From Streblospio benedicti (taxonomy: Eukaryota > Annelida > Polychaeta > Spionida > Spionidae): a stretch of 64,000 bases of DNA. The stretch spans positions 3,933,551 to 3,997,550 of the forward strand of contig CM032659.1 in assembly GCA_019095985.1 (NCBI GenBank). Reading direction: 5' to 3'. The position numbers were made by a program, and so were the translations under genes. Positions 11,980 to 38,545 of the stretch are shown piece by piece. The notes below the pieces were generated by a model, which did not search any database, was not told the origin of the DNA, and saw only the letters and a list, made by a program, of their open reading frames with translations. How positions within the stretch are numbered: position 1 is the stretch's first letter; every line of letters begins with the position of its first letter.

Positions 11980-12240
11980 CACCTCATTCAGATTTATATA
12001 TTTTTTGCAATACTACTACTGGCGCCGATTCCGACAGGTGGAGTTCCTGTCGGACAGCAGATGGAGGAAAGTCGGGGGATGCTCCTGCCTTGGTTGAGGT
12101 TGAGCTTGGAATCGGCGCCAATGACTAGTCCACCTTTTTTGTTACTTCGGTCAAAGGCCCCGTAAAGGGAGCCGCAATGTCAAGTTTTGTTGAAATGTGA
12201 GTAGTAGTGTTGCAAAAAATATAAATTTGAATGGATATTC
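11980..12240. repeat. Nested foldback in copy A
   Basis: Outer arms pair cattcagatttatatatttt...caatactactac (11985-12018) with gtagtagtgttgcaaaaaatataaatttgaatg (12207-12239). An inner pair is TGGCGCCGATTCC (about 12019) with GGAATCGGCGCCA (about 12108-12120), and an innermost pair is tccgacagg/cctgtcgga. This three-level nested palindrome is repeated in copy B at 14327-14580. Confidence 0.75.
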
Positions 12241-12783
12241 CTACTACTAATGATAGTCTGCATAAAGATATACACACTTCAATAGACTACAATCTACAAG
12301 GATATTCATAAGAGAAACTTGTACGCTTTCACCCATACTTAGCACCTCATCAGACTGCCAATATCCTTGGTTTAGAGTAATCAACTCTCTATTCGTGTAG
12401 TACATACCAAGATAGATAGGTCAACACTATGACAGTTGAAGGCTGTTAATAGGCAATTATGCAGTGTACGTGTAAAAAGAAAACTGACAAAGGCTCAAAT
12501 AACACTGTCCATGGTTGTCCTTACAACTTTCGCTACTTGCTTGTCTTCAGGTAAATGTCAGGATGTAAAGAGTCAGTATGCGTGGCACCTACTTTAAGTC
12601 ATGAGAGTTTTCCCGTCAAATACAAAACACACCCTGAATTCAGTTGCTTTCGCCTTTTGTTATGAACATATTGTTGTACGAACCATCAGAATTAATGTCA
12701 AAACTCACAATTTGTGTCTCTTCTTTACAATGGCTCTTAATATTTTCATATCACATATCACGCCCACTCTTACTAATGCATTA

Positions 12784-12967
12784 TACAGTATAACCTCTTT
12801 ATTAGGACAACCTTTGGGACCAGTGTTAGGTGATCTCAATAGAGAGGTGGTCCCTATACAGAGGTTCATTTTGGTAGTGTTATGAAGGTTTGGGATTGTG
12901 AAAAGTGGTCTTATTATAAAGGTGGTCTAAATAGAGAGGCGGTCTACTAATTGGAGGTTCTACTGTA
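12784..12967. mobile_element. MITE family 1, copy inside duplication copy A
   Basis: TIRs TACAGTATAACCTC and GAGGTTCTACTGTA with interior blocks as in the 3446-3627 copy. The equivalent insertion at 15129-15311 shows that it was present before the 2.3-kb duplication. Confidence 0.75.
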
Positions 12968-13257
12968 CGTTTTTATCTGCGCCTTACAGTTTCAATTAGC
13001 TTATAAGCAGGAGTAATCCTACGAGCCATGCCACGATTATGATTAATTAATCTGTCAATATCTGCTGTGTATCCAACATAGCAGTGGTCAAGGCAGGACA
13101 AGTGTAAAACAAGAGGGGATTGTTACACTTGTGTCATGCTAACTTCTGCTTTTTGTCTTGTTTTATGTCGTCTGTTAATGGTTTTTTGTATAGCTCGATA
13201 TAGTTTCACCGATTTCTGTTGTACGCCAGTCAAAGCTAAGACGTCAGCAACACTCTA

Positions 13258-13445
13258 TGTCTAATCAATCAATCAATCAAATCAATCAATTAATCAATCA
13301 ATCCCGACATGCCAAGCTACGTACTGATGGACTGACAGACAGACGGAAGGACACGTTTTTGCTCTGTTGACCGATCGACTGACCGACCAAACACAATAAG
13401 TCAATCAATCAATCAATCAATCAATCAATTAATTAATCACACAAA
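13258..13445. repeat. (AATC)n microsatellites, copy A
   Basis: Interrupted tetranucleotide tracts at 13261-13303 and 13400-13438, separated by 'ctgacagacagacggaagg' and 'ctgaccgaccaaacac'. Confidence 0.85.
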
Positions 13446-13598
13446 CAAGCAAACACACAAAATCCGGCAAATTCTTGTCGGAAATAAATATGTAGCCATA
13501 CATTTTAATATTGATCTATCATCAAACTGCATCTAAAAGGATCTATTAAAATAAATGATGGTATGGTGGCGTTAAATGTAAATTTCATTGCTAATACT

Positions 13599-15605
13599 GG
13601 ATAGCAACTTCCTTTTATAATGTATTAGTAGTGGAAATTTATTATTAAATATTTCTTGTAAAAGTATTTCTAAGTTCTATTAACATTATTTTACAGGATA
13701 GTAACGTTTATAATGTACTAGAAGTGGACATTTATTAGTCATTTCTTTTTGAAAAGTATATCTAAGTTTTATCAACATTACGGTTGAATGCAATTCGCTT
13801 AGTACGTTACGGGTGATGCAGTACCCTAGAGGGCGAGACCTTGGCTTCGGCCAAGCAATCGTCTGAGGACAGGGACGGCCACCCCCATCTCTTGTAAAAT
13901 AGTAGTTGTATATAAATGTATTTTTAAGTACTATGTATGAATTTGGTATTTGTGGTAATTTTAGTTTTTACCACATGCATGATCAATGATCGTGATTATG
14001 ATAAAAGCAAATGGCAATGTATTTATGCATTGCTATATTTATTATTTGCACAACTAATTGAGTATATTTAAATACAATAAGTTGCGAAAATACTGAATTA
14101 ATATTTGTTATTTTTTCATCATACACTTCTTCAGCACAGTGCCAGACTTTCTGCCAGTTTCACCAATTTACACATATTCAAATGATCTACATAGACGTTT
14201 ATACACAATGTCACCGTTATCCAGATGATCCACATTTTCTTGAGAGTGTACAAACATTTTTCGGATCATCTGTTTCGGTTTCACTGGTTAGAAACTGAGT
14301 GTTTGGTTAGAATTCACAATATACACACTTCATTCAGATTTATATACTTTTTTGCAATACTACTACTGGCGCCGATTCCGACAGGTGGAGTTCCTGTCGG
14401 ACAGCAGATGGAGGAAAGTCGGGGGATGCTCCTGCCTTGGTTGAGGTTGAGCTTGGAATCGGCGCCAATGACTAGTCCACCTTTTTTGTTACTTCGGTCA
14501 AAGGCCCCGTAAAGGGAGTCGCAATGTCAAGTTTTGTTGAAATGTGAGTAGTAGTGTTGCAAAAAATATAAATTTGAATGGATATTCCTACTAATGATAG
14601 TCTGCATAAAGATATACACATTCAATAGACTACAATTTACAAGGATATTCATAAGAGAAACTTGTACGCTTTCACCCATACTTAGCACCTCATCAGACTG
14701 CCAATATCCTTGGTTTAGAGTAATCAACTCTATATTTGTGTAGTACATACAGGATAGATAGGCCAACACTATAATAGTTGAAGACTGTTTAATAGGCAAT
14801 TATGCAGTGTACATGTAAAAAAGAAAACTGATGAAGGCTCAAATAACACTCTCCAAGGTTGTCCTTACAACTTTCGCTACTTGCTTGTCTTCAGGTAAAT
14901 GCCAGGGTGTAAAGAGTCAGTGTGTGGCACCTACTTTAGTCATGAGAGTTTTCCGTCAAATACAAAACACACCTTGAATTCAGTTGCTTTCGCCTTTTGT
15001 TAAGAACATGTTGTTGTACAAACGCGACCATCAGAATAAATGTCAAAACTCACAATTTGTGTCTCTTCTTTGCAATGGCTCTTAATATTTTCATATCACA
15101 TATCACGCCCACTCTTACTAATGCATTATACAATATAACCTCTTTATTAGGAAACCTTTGGGACCAGTGCTAGGTGATCTCAATAGAGAGGTGGTCTCTA
15201 TACAGAGGCTCATTCTGGTAGCTTTATGAAGGTTTGGGATTGTGAAAAGTGGTCTTATTATAAAGGTGGTCTAAATAGAGAGGTGGTCTACTAATTGGAG
15301 GTTCTACTGTACGTTTTTATCTGCGCCTTACAGTTTCAATTAGCTTATAAGCAGGAGTAATCCTACGAGCCATGCCACGATTATGATTAATTAATCTGTC
15401 AACATCTGCTGTGTATCCAACATAGCAGTGGTCAAGGCAGGACAAGTGTAAAACAAGAGGGGATTGTTACACTTGTGTCATGCTAACTTCTGCTTTTTGT
15501 CTTGTTTTATGTCGTCTGTTAATGGTTTTTGTATAGCTCGATATTGTTTCACCGATTTCTGATGTACGCCAGTCAAAGCTAAGACGTCAGCAACACTCTA
15601 TGTCT

Positions 15606-15656
<51 letters not shown>

Positions 15657-15957
15657 TAATCAATCAATCCCGACATGCCAAGCTACGTACTGATGGACTG
15701 ACAGACAGACGGAAGGACACGTTTTTGCTCTGTTGACCGACCGACTGACCGACCAAACACAATAAGTCAAATCAATCAATCAATCAATCAATCAATCACA
15801 CAAACAAGCAAACACACAAAATCCGGCAAATTCTTGTCGAAAATAAATATGTAGCCATACATTTTAATATTGATCTATCATCAAACCGCATCTAAAAAGG
15901 ATCTATTGCAACAAATGATGGTATAGTGTTAAATGTAAATTTCATTGTTAATACTGA
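13599..15957. repeat. 2.3-kb tandem duplication, copy B
   Basis: Second copy, ending 'ttcattgttaatactg'. Differences from copy A are point changes, small indels and different (AATC)n lengths (the main tract is longer here, 15605-15668). It includes a frame of 95 codons (14225-14512) across the foldback that has no recognisable domain and is not conserved as a frame in copy A. Confidence 0.85.
15129..15311. mobile_element. MITE family 1, copy inside duplication copy B
   Basis: Same element and position as in copy A, with slightly decayed left end (TACAATATAACCTC). Confidence 0.7.
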
Positions 15958-16484
15958 GATGTAACAAATGAAATTTTACTGTCATGAATTTTAATGGGTT
16001 TTAGTATCATAACGCACGTGTGTTTACTTTAAATATGACTAGTGGTTATACTGTGATAAAATGAATATTATAATAATCCGTGCTGATTTTAAATGTTAAC
16101 TAGGTATTTTGACTGTGATGTAAATGATAATGAAACTTTTACTGATGTTTATTATCATTATGTGCTGCTAACATTTTTATATTTATTTCAAAGTGCATAT
16201 ATTGTTCTATGAACTTACATGTTTCTTAAATGTTTATTTGTAATGAGTGGTAACAGGCCCTGGGCCTAAATTGCTAAATAAACTATACTATACTACATCA
16301 TATCCTATTAGATTTCTGAGTGAATATCATTAACAACAAAACCGAATTTACAGTCACAAATCCTTCCTTAGTAGATGATGTCCGTTGTTTAGTACATAAT
16401 TCACTTCATAACAATAAAATGTATCTCATTATTGTCTCCTCCACACACCGCACTATAGACAAGTACTTAGTCCACTGGCTGAGC
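15958..16484. other. 3' flank of the fibrinogen-related gene
   Basis: AT-rich, no other gene. Seen from the minus strand this is the 3' UTR region of the upstream gene; candidate AATAAA signals read leftwards at 16233-16238 and near 16183. Confidence 0.4.
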
Positions 16485-17263
16485 TCACAGGCGCTGTATC
16501 TTCATGGTGGCCACCTTGAGGGAGTAGCGCAAACCTTTCCAGGTCTTCCACTGTATGCCGTAATATTCTCGCACACGCTTGCCACCCTCCAGATACGGAC
16601 CTGTGAGGCGAGCATCGAAGCAGAAGTCGTACCACCAGCCGCCGCTGTAACGGTCATTTGTTCCACCAGCACAGTTACAAGTACAGTTAGAACACCGATC
16701 ATTGTCCTGGTCAATGGTGGTGAATGGCATGTTGTTGTGGTATTTCATTGAGTCGCCGCGTTGCCATGGTAGTCACTGATAGTCAGTTGGTACTTGGCAG
16801 AGCCAGAACCCACACGGAACGTTGAATATTTGGCAAAACGCTTGTTACCCTTCCAGTCCATTAGGTCCACACGCATCTTGTAATCTCTTCTGGTGGTGAC
16901 CAGGTGCATTTGTACCAGCCCCATCCAGTGGGAGCCCTGGGGGTTGCCAAACCCGGCCTCATAGTCAGCCCACTTCTTGTAGGTGAAGTCCACGAGATTA
17001 TCCTGCCGGTGCAGAATACGGGTCCAAACACCAAAATTAGCTGACATCTCACAGTAGACATGCTTTATCAGTCCGTTTCCACCATTCACACCATACAATC
17101 CACTGGTCTGATACCCGAGGGCTCGAATGTCCTCACAGTCTTCACTTGAACTACTCTCAATAACATTTATAACATTAGGTGTAGTACCCACACCACTGGT
17201 TGTGCTGCTTTCAACATTAGTTGTTTGGATATTAGATTCCTGCTCTGACACTTTGGTTTGTAG
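16485..17263 (-). CDS. Second FReD unit of the duplicated pair
   Basis: Begins LQTKVSEQESNIQTTNVE right after KIQRL of unit 1. It repeats the linker and FReD of unit 1 (17264-18073) with roughly 80% protein identity by eye. It has no signal peptide or long coiled coil of its own. The insertion SLKEGG in unit 1 (after GPYLEG) is absent here. Carries the 1-nt deletion described for the whole gene. Confidence 0.8.
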
Positions 17264-18421
17264 TAGGCGCTGTATCTTCATGGTGGCCAACTTGAGGGAG
17301 TAGTCGCGACCTCTAAAGAGCTCCCACAGTATGCCATGGTTTAGTGGCACACGCTTGCTGCCGCCGCCTTCTTTCAAGCTGCCTTCGAGGTACGGGCCTG
17401 TGAGGCGTGCATTGAAGCAGGCGTTGTGCCACCAGCCGCCGGTCCGCCAGTCTGTTCCATCAGCACAGTGACAAGTACAGTTAGAACACCGATCGTTGTC
17501 CTGGTCAATGGTGGTGAAACGATCGTGGTTGTGCCATTTCATCGAGTCACCCGCGTTGCCGCTGTAGCCACTAATGCTCAGCCGGTACTTATCAGAGTTG
17601 GGACCCACATGGAACGTTGAATACTCGGCAAAACGCTTGCTACCCTTCCAGTCCATTAGGTCCACACGTATCTTATAGTCCCTGCTGGTGGTGAGCTGAT
17701 GCATCTGCACCAGCCCCATCCAGTGGGATCCCTGGCGGTCGCCGAACCCAACCTCATAGTCCACCCATTTCTTGTAGGTGAAGTCTGTGAGGTTGTCCTG
17801 GCGGTGGAGTATGCGGGTCCATGCTGTGCCGTCACGTGACATCTCACAATAAACAAGCTTCGTTTGTTTGTTTCCAGCATTCACACCATACACTCCACTG
17901 GTTTGATACCCGAGGGTACGAATGTCCTCACAGTCTACACTTGAACTACTCTCAATAACATTCTGTGTAGTGCTCTCTATAACATTAGGTGTAGTACCCA
18001 CACCACTGGTTTGGTTGCGTTCAACATTAGTAATTTGGATCTTAGATTCCAGCTCTGACATCTTGGTTTGTAGTTGGTTTATGGCATTCTTCTGATTCTT
18101 CACTTTCTGGTCGATTATTTGGATTCTAATTTCAAACTTGATTTCATTATCAGAAAGTTGTCTTTTCCGGGTAAATAACTCAGTTTCATATGAGGTCTTC
18201 TGACTGTCAAGTTTTGATTCTAATTCCATTATCATCTTTGCTGATCGCTCCTTCTTATCTGCCATAATTCTTTCCATATATTCCACCAGGGCAACCAGCC
18301 TTTGGATTTCTATATTCATACAATCACCATCACAATGATTGTCCAGTAGCGTGGATTGACTCCACACGCTGACCAATCCACACAACATCAAAATAACCAA
18401 CAAACTCATGATGACGTTCAC
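16485..18421 (-). CDS. Secreted coiled-coil protein with two fibrinogen-related domains (one frameshift)
   Basis: Intronless minus-strand gene. Residues 1-21 are a signal peptide (MNVIMSLLVILMLCGL...), about 30-125 a charged heptad-rich coiled coil, and 163-386 a fibrinogen-related domain (FReD) with the usual CEDI start, YCEM, W-RI-HRQD and the calcium-site run IDQDNDRCSNCTCHC followed by GGWWHNACF and GPYLEG. A Thr/Ser-rich linker and a second FReD follow. Such proteins (FREPs, ficolins, tachylectin-like lectins) bind glycans or acetylated groups outside the cell and oligomerise through the coiled coil. The frame from the ATG closes at 16745-16747 after GNAATQ. Compared with FReD1 (GNAGDSMKWHN) one G is missing near 16755, and the next frame continues with MKYHNN through KIQRL to a stop at 16485-16487, giving about 645 residues if the base is restored. 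A sequencing error or a young inactivating change are both possible. The start is the first ATG, followed at once by the signal peptide. Confidence 0.85.
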
Positions 18422-18441
18422 TTTGTGTTGTGTCTTAGCAT

Positions 18442-18474
18442 AGAGTGACCGAATAAAGTACTTTAAATTATATG
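18442..18474 (-). promoter_or_regulatory. Possible core promoter of the FReD gene
   Basis: On the minus strand TATAATTTAAA (18472-18462) lies about 26 bp before an initiator-like TCACTCT (18448-18442), which would give a 5' UTR of about 25 nt. Position and spacing fit a TATA promoter but the TATA box is not a perfect match. Confidence 0.35.
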
Positions 18475-20689
18475 TTCACAAACTGTTGCAATAGGAAGTA
18501 AAGTTTTAATCAAACATGTTCGATCAGTTGATCTTTAAAGTTGATGCTGCATGGAAAGTTACTATGGCGACAGCTCATGTCTCACCGAATCCAATTTCAT
18601 TGTTTGAAATAAAATAAAATTTAAACTAGAAGAGCACATGGACAGACATATAAGGTATATGAGACATTAGGTAAGGTAGCATGGTATACATAAACAGCCA
18701 GTAGAACTCTAAGAAACCTTTCAACCCTGAAATAGGTTTATTATAAGGTGTTTTCTATAGAGTTTGTCTTAATGGGAAGTGTTAGTGCATATGGTATTCA
18801 TTGGTAAACGCTTGTGAAATTTGGGGTTTATCATGTTTATAATGCTTTTGAATTGTTTGATTTTATTTTCAAAGGTTTTCTGCTTTCAATTGAATTCATT
18901 CCATACTTTTCTACAACTAACTCATTACTTTATATAGTCATGAAGATTTTGTGTTTCCATGTTTGTTAATGCTGAGTAATTAATCAAGGCTTGGGGGGGG
19001 GTCGGAAAAAACGAGGGATGGGAGAGGCATAAGTTTAAATTTGAATGTTGGTGTGTGTGTGTGGGGGGGTCAGAAGTTTGAATACATGTTGTGGGGGGTC
19101 AAAACTTTGAATTGAAAAAAAAATGGGAGGATCAAATGTTCATATTAATAGACTTTTTAGGGGTGGGGGATGGCGTGTGAAATATTTGGAACGATCTTTT
19201 CAAAATGTAGATGGAAAGTGCATGTCTCGCAAGAAATGACACTTTAAGAGCAAAGTGTAATTCAATGCCACCTGCGTCATTGGCACGCTCTGTTGTGTAG
19301 TTTGCTATTAGAATTTAATAGCTATCTTAATTGGCAATTTGGTTAATTTCAGACATCACAGATGGTCTGATTGTTGGTTATTACGTCTCATTCTTGTAAT
19401 GCAATTAATATTTTGTTCATTGGAAACATTCGATCTTGTTTTGAAAGAGTGAACACATGCCCGTATCAAGATATAGTTACACTTCATAATGATCATTATT
19501 TCATATTAACATTTGATTATGTCAAAAGTCAATTTGATATAATTAGTATATTTCTAATCGTAAGGTACCACATTACAAAAGTCTTCTACACATCATCCTG
19601 CCTTCCATATGAATAATGCTACTCACATGTTATCATTTACATTTTATTAAGTTTTTTTAGAATATGGCAATGTAGATGTGATATTAATTAATATCAATTA
19701 AGTCTTTACTTCGTTCTGTTTGCCAAGATATAAACATGATGCAATTGCAGATGAAGATTCATACGGTTCGATTTTCTGAACTACTTGTTTCATTTTTTAG
19801 GAGTTGATATTTTCACCAATTACAAGTCATTTACTGCTGTATTTTCCATTGAGGACTGCAATCAACTTACAAACGCCAATTAATATTTCAATAGAACCCG
19901 ATACGTACTCTCATTTAATTGCAATTAACTAAGATTAAGGTAAAACAAAGCGTACTGCCTTGGTGTTCAATTAAGGGACCAATTTCCACGATACAGTTGC
20001 ATTGTGTATTTTTCTTTTAATCTACGAAAAGACAAACTGTTTAAAAGTTGAAAGTGATATGTCCAAGCTGTATAATTTCTATATATCTGTGTTTTGTTAC
20101 CAGTACCAATCTATATGCTATATTGAAACAATATGCAACTTTGACAAGAAATAAAGATGCTAATACTAATAACTATATTGAAACAGAGCCATTATTAGCA
20201 CATTGGGGTTAGGCTGGGTCATAATCTGATGTGTATATGTAGGCTATCTAAATATTTTAAATTGTGCATTCCGAGTACAAGAGTAAACTTATCAAAATCT
20301 AAACTTCTAATTCTCTTGTAAATGCAATCAAAGCTAATTAACGTGGGGCTGGACAGTAAAGGGGTGCATTATGTTTACATCCAATCTAATTAAGGGCTAT
20401 AATCAGCTGTGATCAGCAGTTGTGAACAGTGTTTGTTACCCGTTTTAGTAGCTACTATTTGCGTCGCTTCAGTAGCTGAAGCGAAAGCCTTGTGATCACT
20501 TCGTTTCTATGTATGTATGTATGTATGTATGTCTCCGGACAAGCTAGAGCTTTTACCGTTACACCGATTTGTTCAAACTTTTACACAGCTATGAGGTATG
20601 AGGCGACACCAAAGTGATTGATTTTGGGCGCTCTGCCAATTAAATTTTTTGTTTTCTAGAAGCGCTTTTATGACATTTTTAATGATATT
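18475..20689. other. Intergenic, AT-rich with a G-rich repeat
   Basis: From 18990 to 19165 G-tracts alternate with 'tcagaagtttgaat' and 'tcaaaactttgaattg', the same style as the sub-terminal blocks of the 9820-11009 element, so this is probably a relic of that family. From 20455 to 20640 lies another repeat-like block ('gtagctgaagcgaaagcc', (TATG)n at 20509-20532, then 'ctccggacaagctagagc'). No gene was found. Confidence 0.45.
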
Positions 20690-20810
20690 AGAAAGGCTGC
20701 TTACAGGGGCCATGTTTGTTAAAGGTACGTAATACGTGAAACGTTTGCATATGTCAAACGTGTTGCACGTCACACGTATATTCATACAAGGAGGGAGCTG
20801 GGATGGGTGG
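20690..20810. repeat. Dispersed repeat, copy 2
   Basis: Matches 4058-4180 block by block ('gaaaggctgcttacaggg', 'aaaggtacgtaatacgtgaaacgtttg', 'gcacgtcacacgta', 'gagggagc'). Differences are scattered substitutions and a 6-nt gap. Confidence 0.65.
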
Positions 20811-23040
20811 TGATGAGGATCCAGTACTATTGTATGGCAACACAAATAGCTTTATGCTGGATATATTGATTCTGATTCATTCTGATGTTTTCTCCTCAAA
20901 TTCATAGATTTCTTTTGATTGTAAAGTATACATTTTTTTCAGTATATTATCTTAATTGCCCAAAAGTCAAGGTCGTTCTAGCGACGCAGTGTTCTTTGAA
21001 CACTTTTGATCTAGTTACATCCTGTTTTATTTTTTGTTTCGTGAAAACATATAACATTATACTTAAAATCATGTTTCGTGTTTTACTCTGGTTTGATAGA
21101 CTTTTAGGACCTAAAATATTCAATATCTTTTTTAAATGAAAGGTAACCCACATCAAATTCATACCTTTTTTCAAAGCTTTTGTTAAGATCTTTCCATATG
21201 ATACAAAAATATTGCTTTAAAAACTTTTTGGGGCAGTATTTTTAATGGTAATTGTAAAATCTTGTATTTAACTCTGTAAATCTGCTGTTCACACATGCCT
21301 CACGTTTTGACTCATAGATCTCAAATGAGCGAGGCGACATGAGTAATTTTTTCATTGACATCTACACACTTTAAACTTTACAATGGTAATCATTAAATAT
21401 TAAAAGAAAAACTGTCCAGTCCAACCTTTAGGTCGCGCGTTACTTACGTTTCACAGATCTTGATTCTATGAGGAATAATATGTGTCAATGCAGACAGGTG
21501 AAATAAAATTAAGACTATAATCAGTTACTTTGACTTTAATGTAAATTCAATTTTGCATCTGTATATATTAAATATGGAATGGCGATAGTACAACCTGCAT
21601 AGACATAGTACAAAGTTGGTCGTTATACATCACAAAAACACACACATTACTGCATACTGCATACCAGTACAATATTGTCAACACTATAAGACAGATACTC
21701 AATAGAGATTCTAAGTATGTAGTGCACTGACACACAATTTTGACAGAATTTATTTATTGTCAATTACCCACATTAAAAATACGAGGTCCTCTAATCATGG
21801 ACAAATGCTCATGGATTCTATATTGCATTCTAAAGCACCCCAGTCCATTGTGGCATTTGTAAATGCCAGTCAAAATACGTAGTTACTTCTGGTGTTTACA
21901 GCCAATCAAATCAAGCTGATTTGCATATTTGTATTTGAAAAAGAGTGCTTGCATTTATCCCTTTATGATATCAAAACTAGGAATTCCACAGGCGATTTGC
22001 CCATTGTTTTAACAACTTTCTATAGCTGGTTTACATGCTGAGAACAAAGACTAAACCGTTGGTTGATGGTGTGAAAATTGCATTGTCAGCAATTGTACAT
22101 GGCATAGAATTAATAACATTGAACAAACTTATAGCCAAGTATGATTAAAACAAGTTCCAATGGAATCTGCAGCCATATCACAAATGGTTGTCATTTATAA
22201 TGACATCAGTACAGTCACACATCAGTACAGTCAGACACATTCACAGATATACAAAACAGCAAACGCATTTAATGTCACAGACCACGCATAACATTCAATC
22301 CACATTCTGGGGTAAACGCATGTTAATATACTTAATATACTTCAGGATTATACAAGCAAAATATAACTGTACACACCCTAACTATTTGTAGCCGAGCTGG
22401 AAACATTCAATGTTAATTTGGTATAGACATGATGCACTGCAAACGTATATACTTTACTTTTCTTTAGATTTGAACACTAGTTTCATGTATAGTGATTTGA
22501 TAGAATTAGCAGAGTTGCCAAGCATCTACCAAATAGAATCTGATGTTACATATTAGCGTCAGGCAAGTACATTACACGGGAGTAAACCCACTTAGATATA
22601 AATATAGACTATGTATATTTGTACAACAGGTCTATTGTAAGATATTTGATAAGATTCTACATTTATGAGTTTCTATTAAAGCATACCTCACGACTCATTG
22701 CAATTTACTCGTGTTCATTAGTTACAAATGTGAGACATGACAAAAATAAGTCTCTGTGAATCACGGCAGAAGTTCGTGATGCTGTTTCGCACATTTCACC
22801 GTTTCAGGCCCCGATATTCCCTACATTTACTGCACATTCTAGTTATCAAAGTTTCTTGTCTGACACCACAGTCTATCTGATAGCCGTTTGCCAAATACGC
22901 ACACAAGTAAACGTTTTACCATAATATGTACACAGTCTCTATATCTTACTCAAACGTGTCCAGACTAGATACAGCAAAACTCAACATTCTTCACATGTTG
23001 CAAAGCTACCAAATGTATATTATTCATCCAGCATAGTACG
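20811..23040. other. 3' flank of the lectin-CUB receptor gene
   Basis: AT-rich and without recognised exons on either strand. It lies downstream of the minus-strand receptor gene; a leftward AATAAA at about 21749-21754 is one possible polyadenylation signal, but the 3' end of that transcript cannot be placed. Confidence 0.35.
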
Positions 23041-23051
23041 TCCTGTGCTTG

Positions 23052-23385
23052 TATGCGAGCTGGTTGTTCCAACAGGAGCATGGACTGGCTGCTCTTTTGT
23101 TCCTACAGGAGCGTGGGCTGCTCCTTTGCTCCGAGAGGAGCACAGGCTGCTCCTACAGGAGCGTGGGCTGCTCTTACAGGAGTATGGACTGGCTGCTCCT
23201 ACAGCAGCATAGGCTGATCCAGGTGCTGGGCGGGTGGGGGCGCAGGGGGCGCTCGCCCCTTTTCCCACCAAAATACTTCATTTTCATAGGTTTTTCATGA
23301 AATCCCTTAAGTGCGCTCCCCCCCCCCCATTTTCCAAAAACCTGGATCTGCCATTACAAGAGCGTGGACTGGCTGCTCTTTGCTC

Positions 23386-23410
<25 letters not shown>
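23052..23410. repeat. GC-rich minisatellite split by a MITE
   Basis: Units of about 35-40 bp built on 'tgctcctacaggagcgtggactggctgctc' occur from 23064 to 23215 and again from 23357 to 23410. The gap between them is exactly a family-2 MITE. The right edge contains the stop codon of the receptor gene (23386-23388). Confidence 0.75.
23211..23356 (-). mobile_element. MITE family 2 inserted in the minisatellite
   Basis: Ends ctgatccagg and cctggatctgcc form the family's inverted termini. The interior has the reverse of the usual order: 'cccaccaaaatacttcattttcatagg' then 'tttccaaaaacctggatctg'. It interrupts the minisatellite, so it is younger than that array. Confidence 0.75.

Positions 23411-38545
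<15,135 letters not shown>

Larger units (their letters stand above)
11266..13598. repeat. 2.3-kb tandem duplication, copy A
   Basis: Runs from 'ggatagcaactt' to 'ttcattgctaatact', directly followed by copy B. It contains, in order: a short palindromic GC-rich block (ccgagaccttggcttcgg, about 11482), a 260-bp foldback (11980-12240), a family-1 MITE (12784-12967), a 'tgtaaaacaagaggggattgttacact' inverted segment, and (AATC)n tracts. By eye the copies are about 95% alike. No host gene is in it. Confidence 0.85.

Noticed and set aside
14225-14512. 95-codon plus-strand frame in duplication copy B
   Set aside because: Crosses a foldback and is not kept as an equivalent open frame in copy A.
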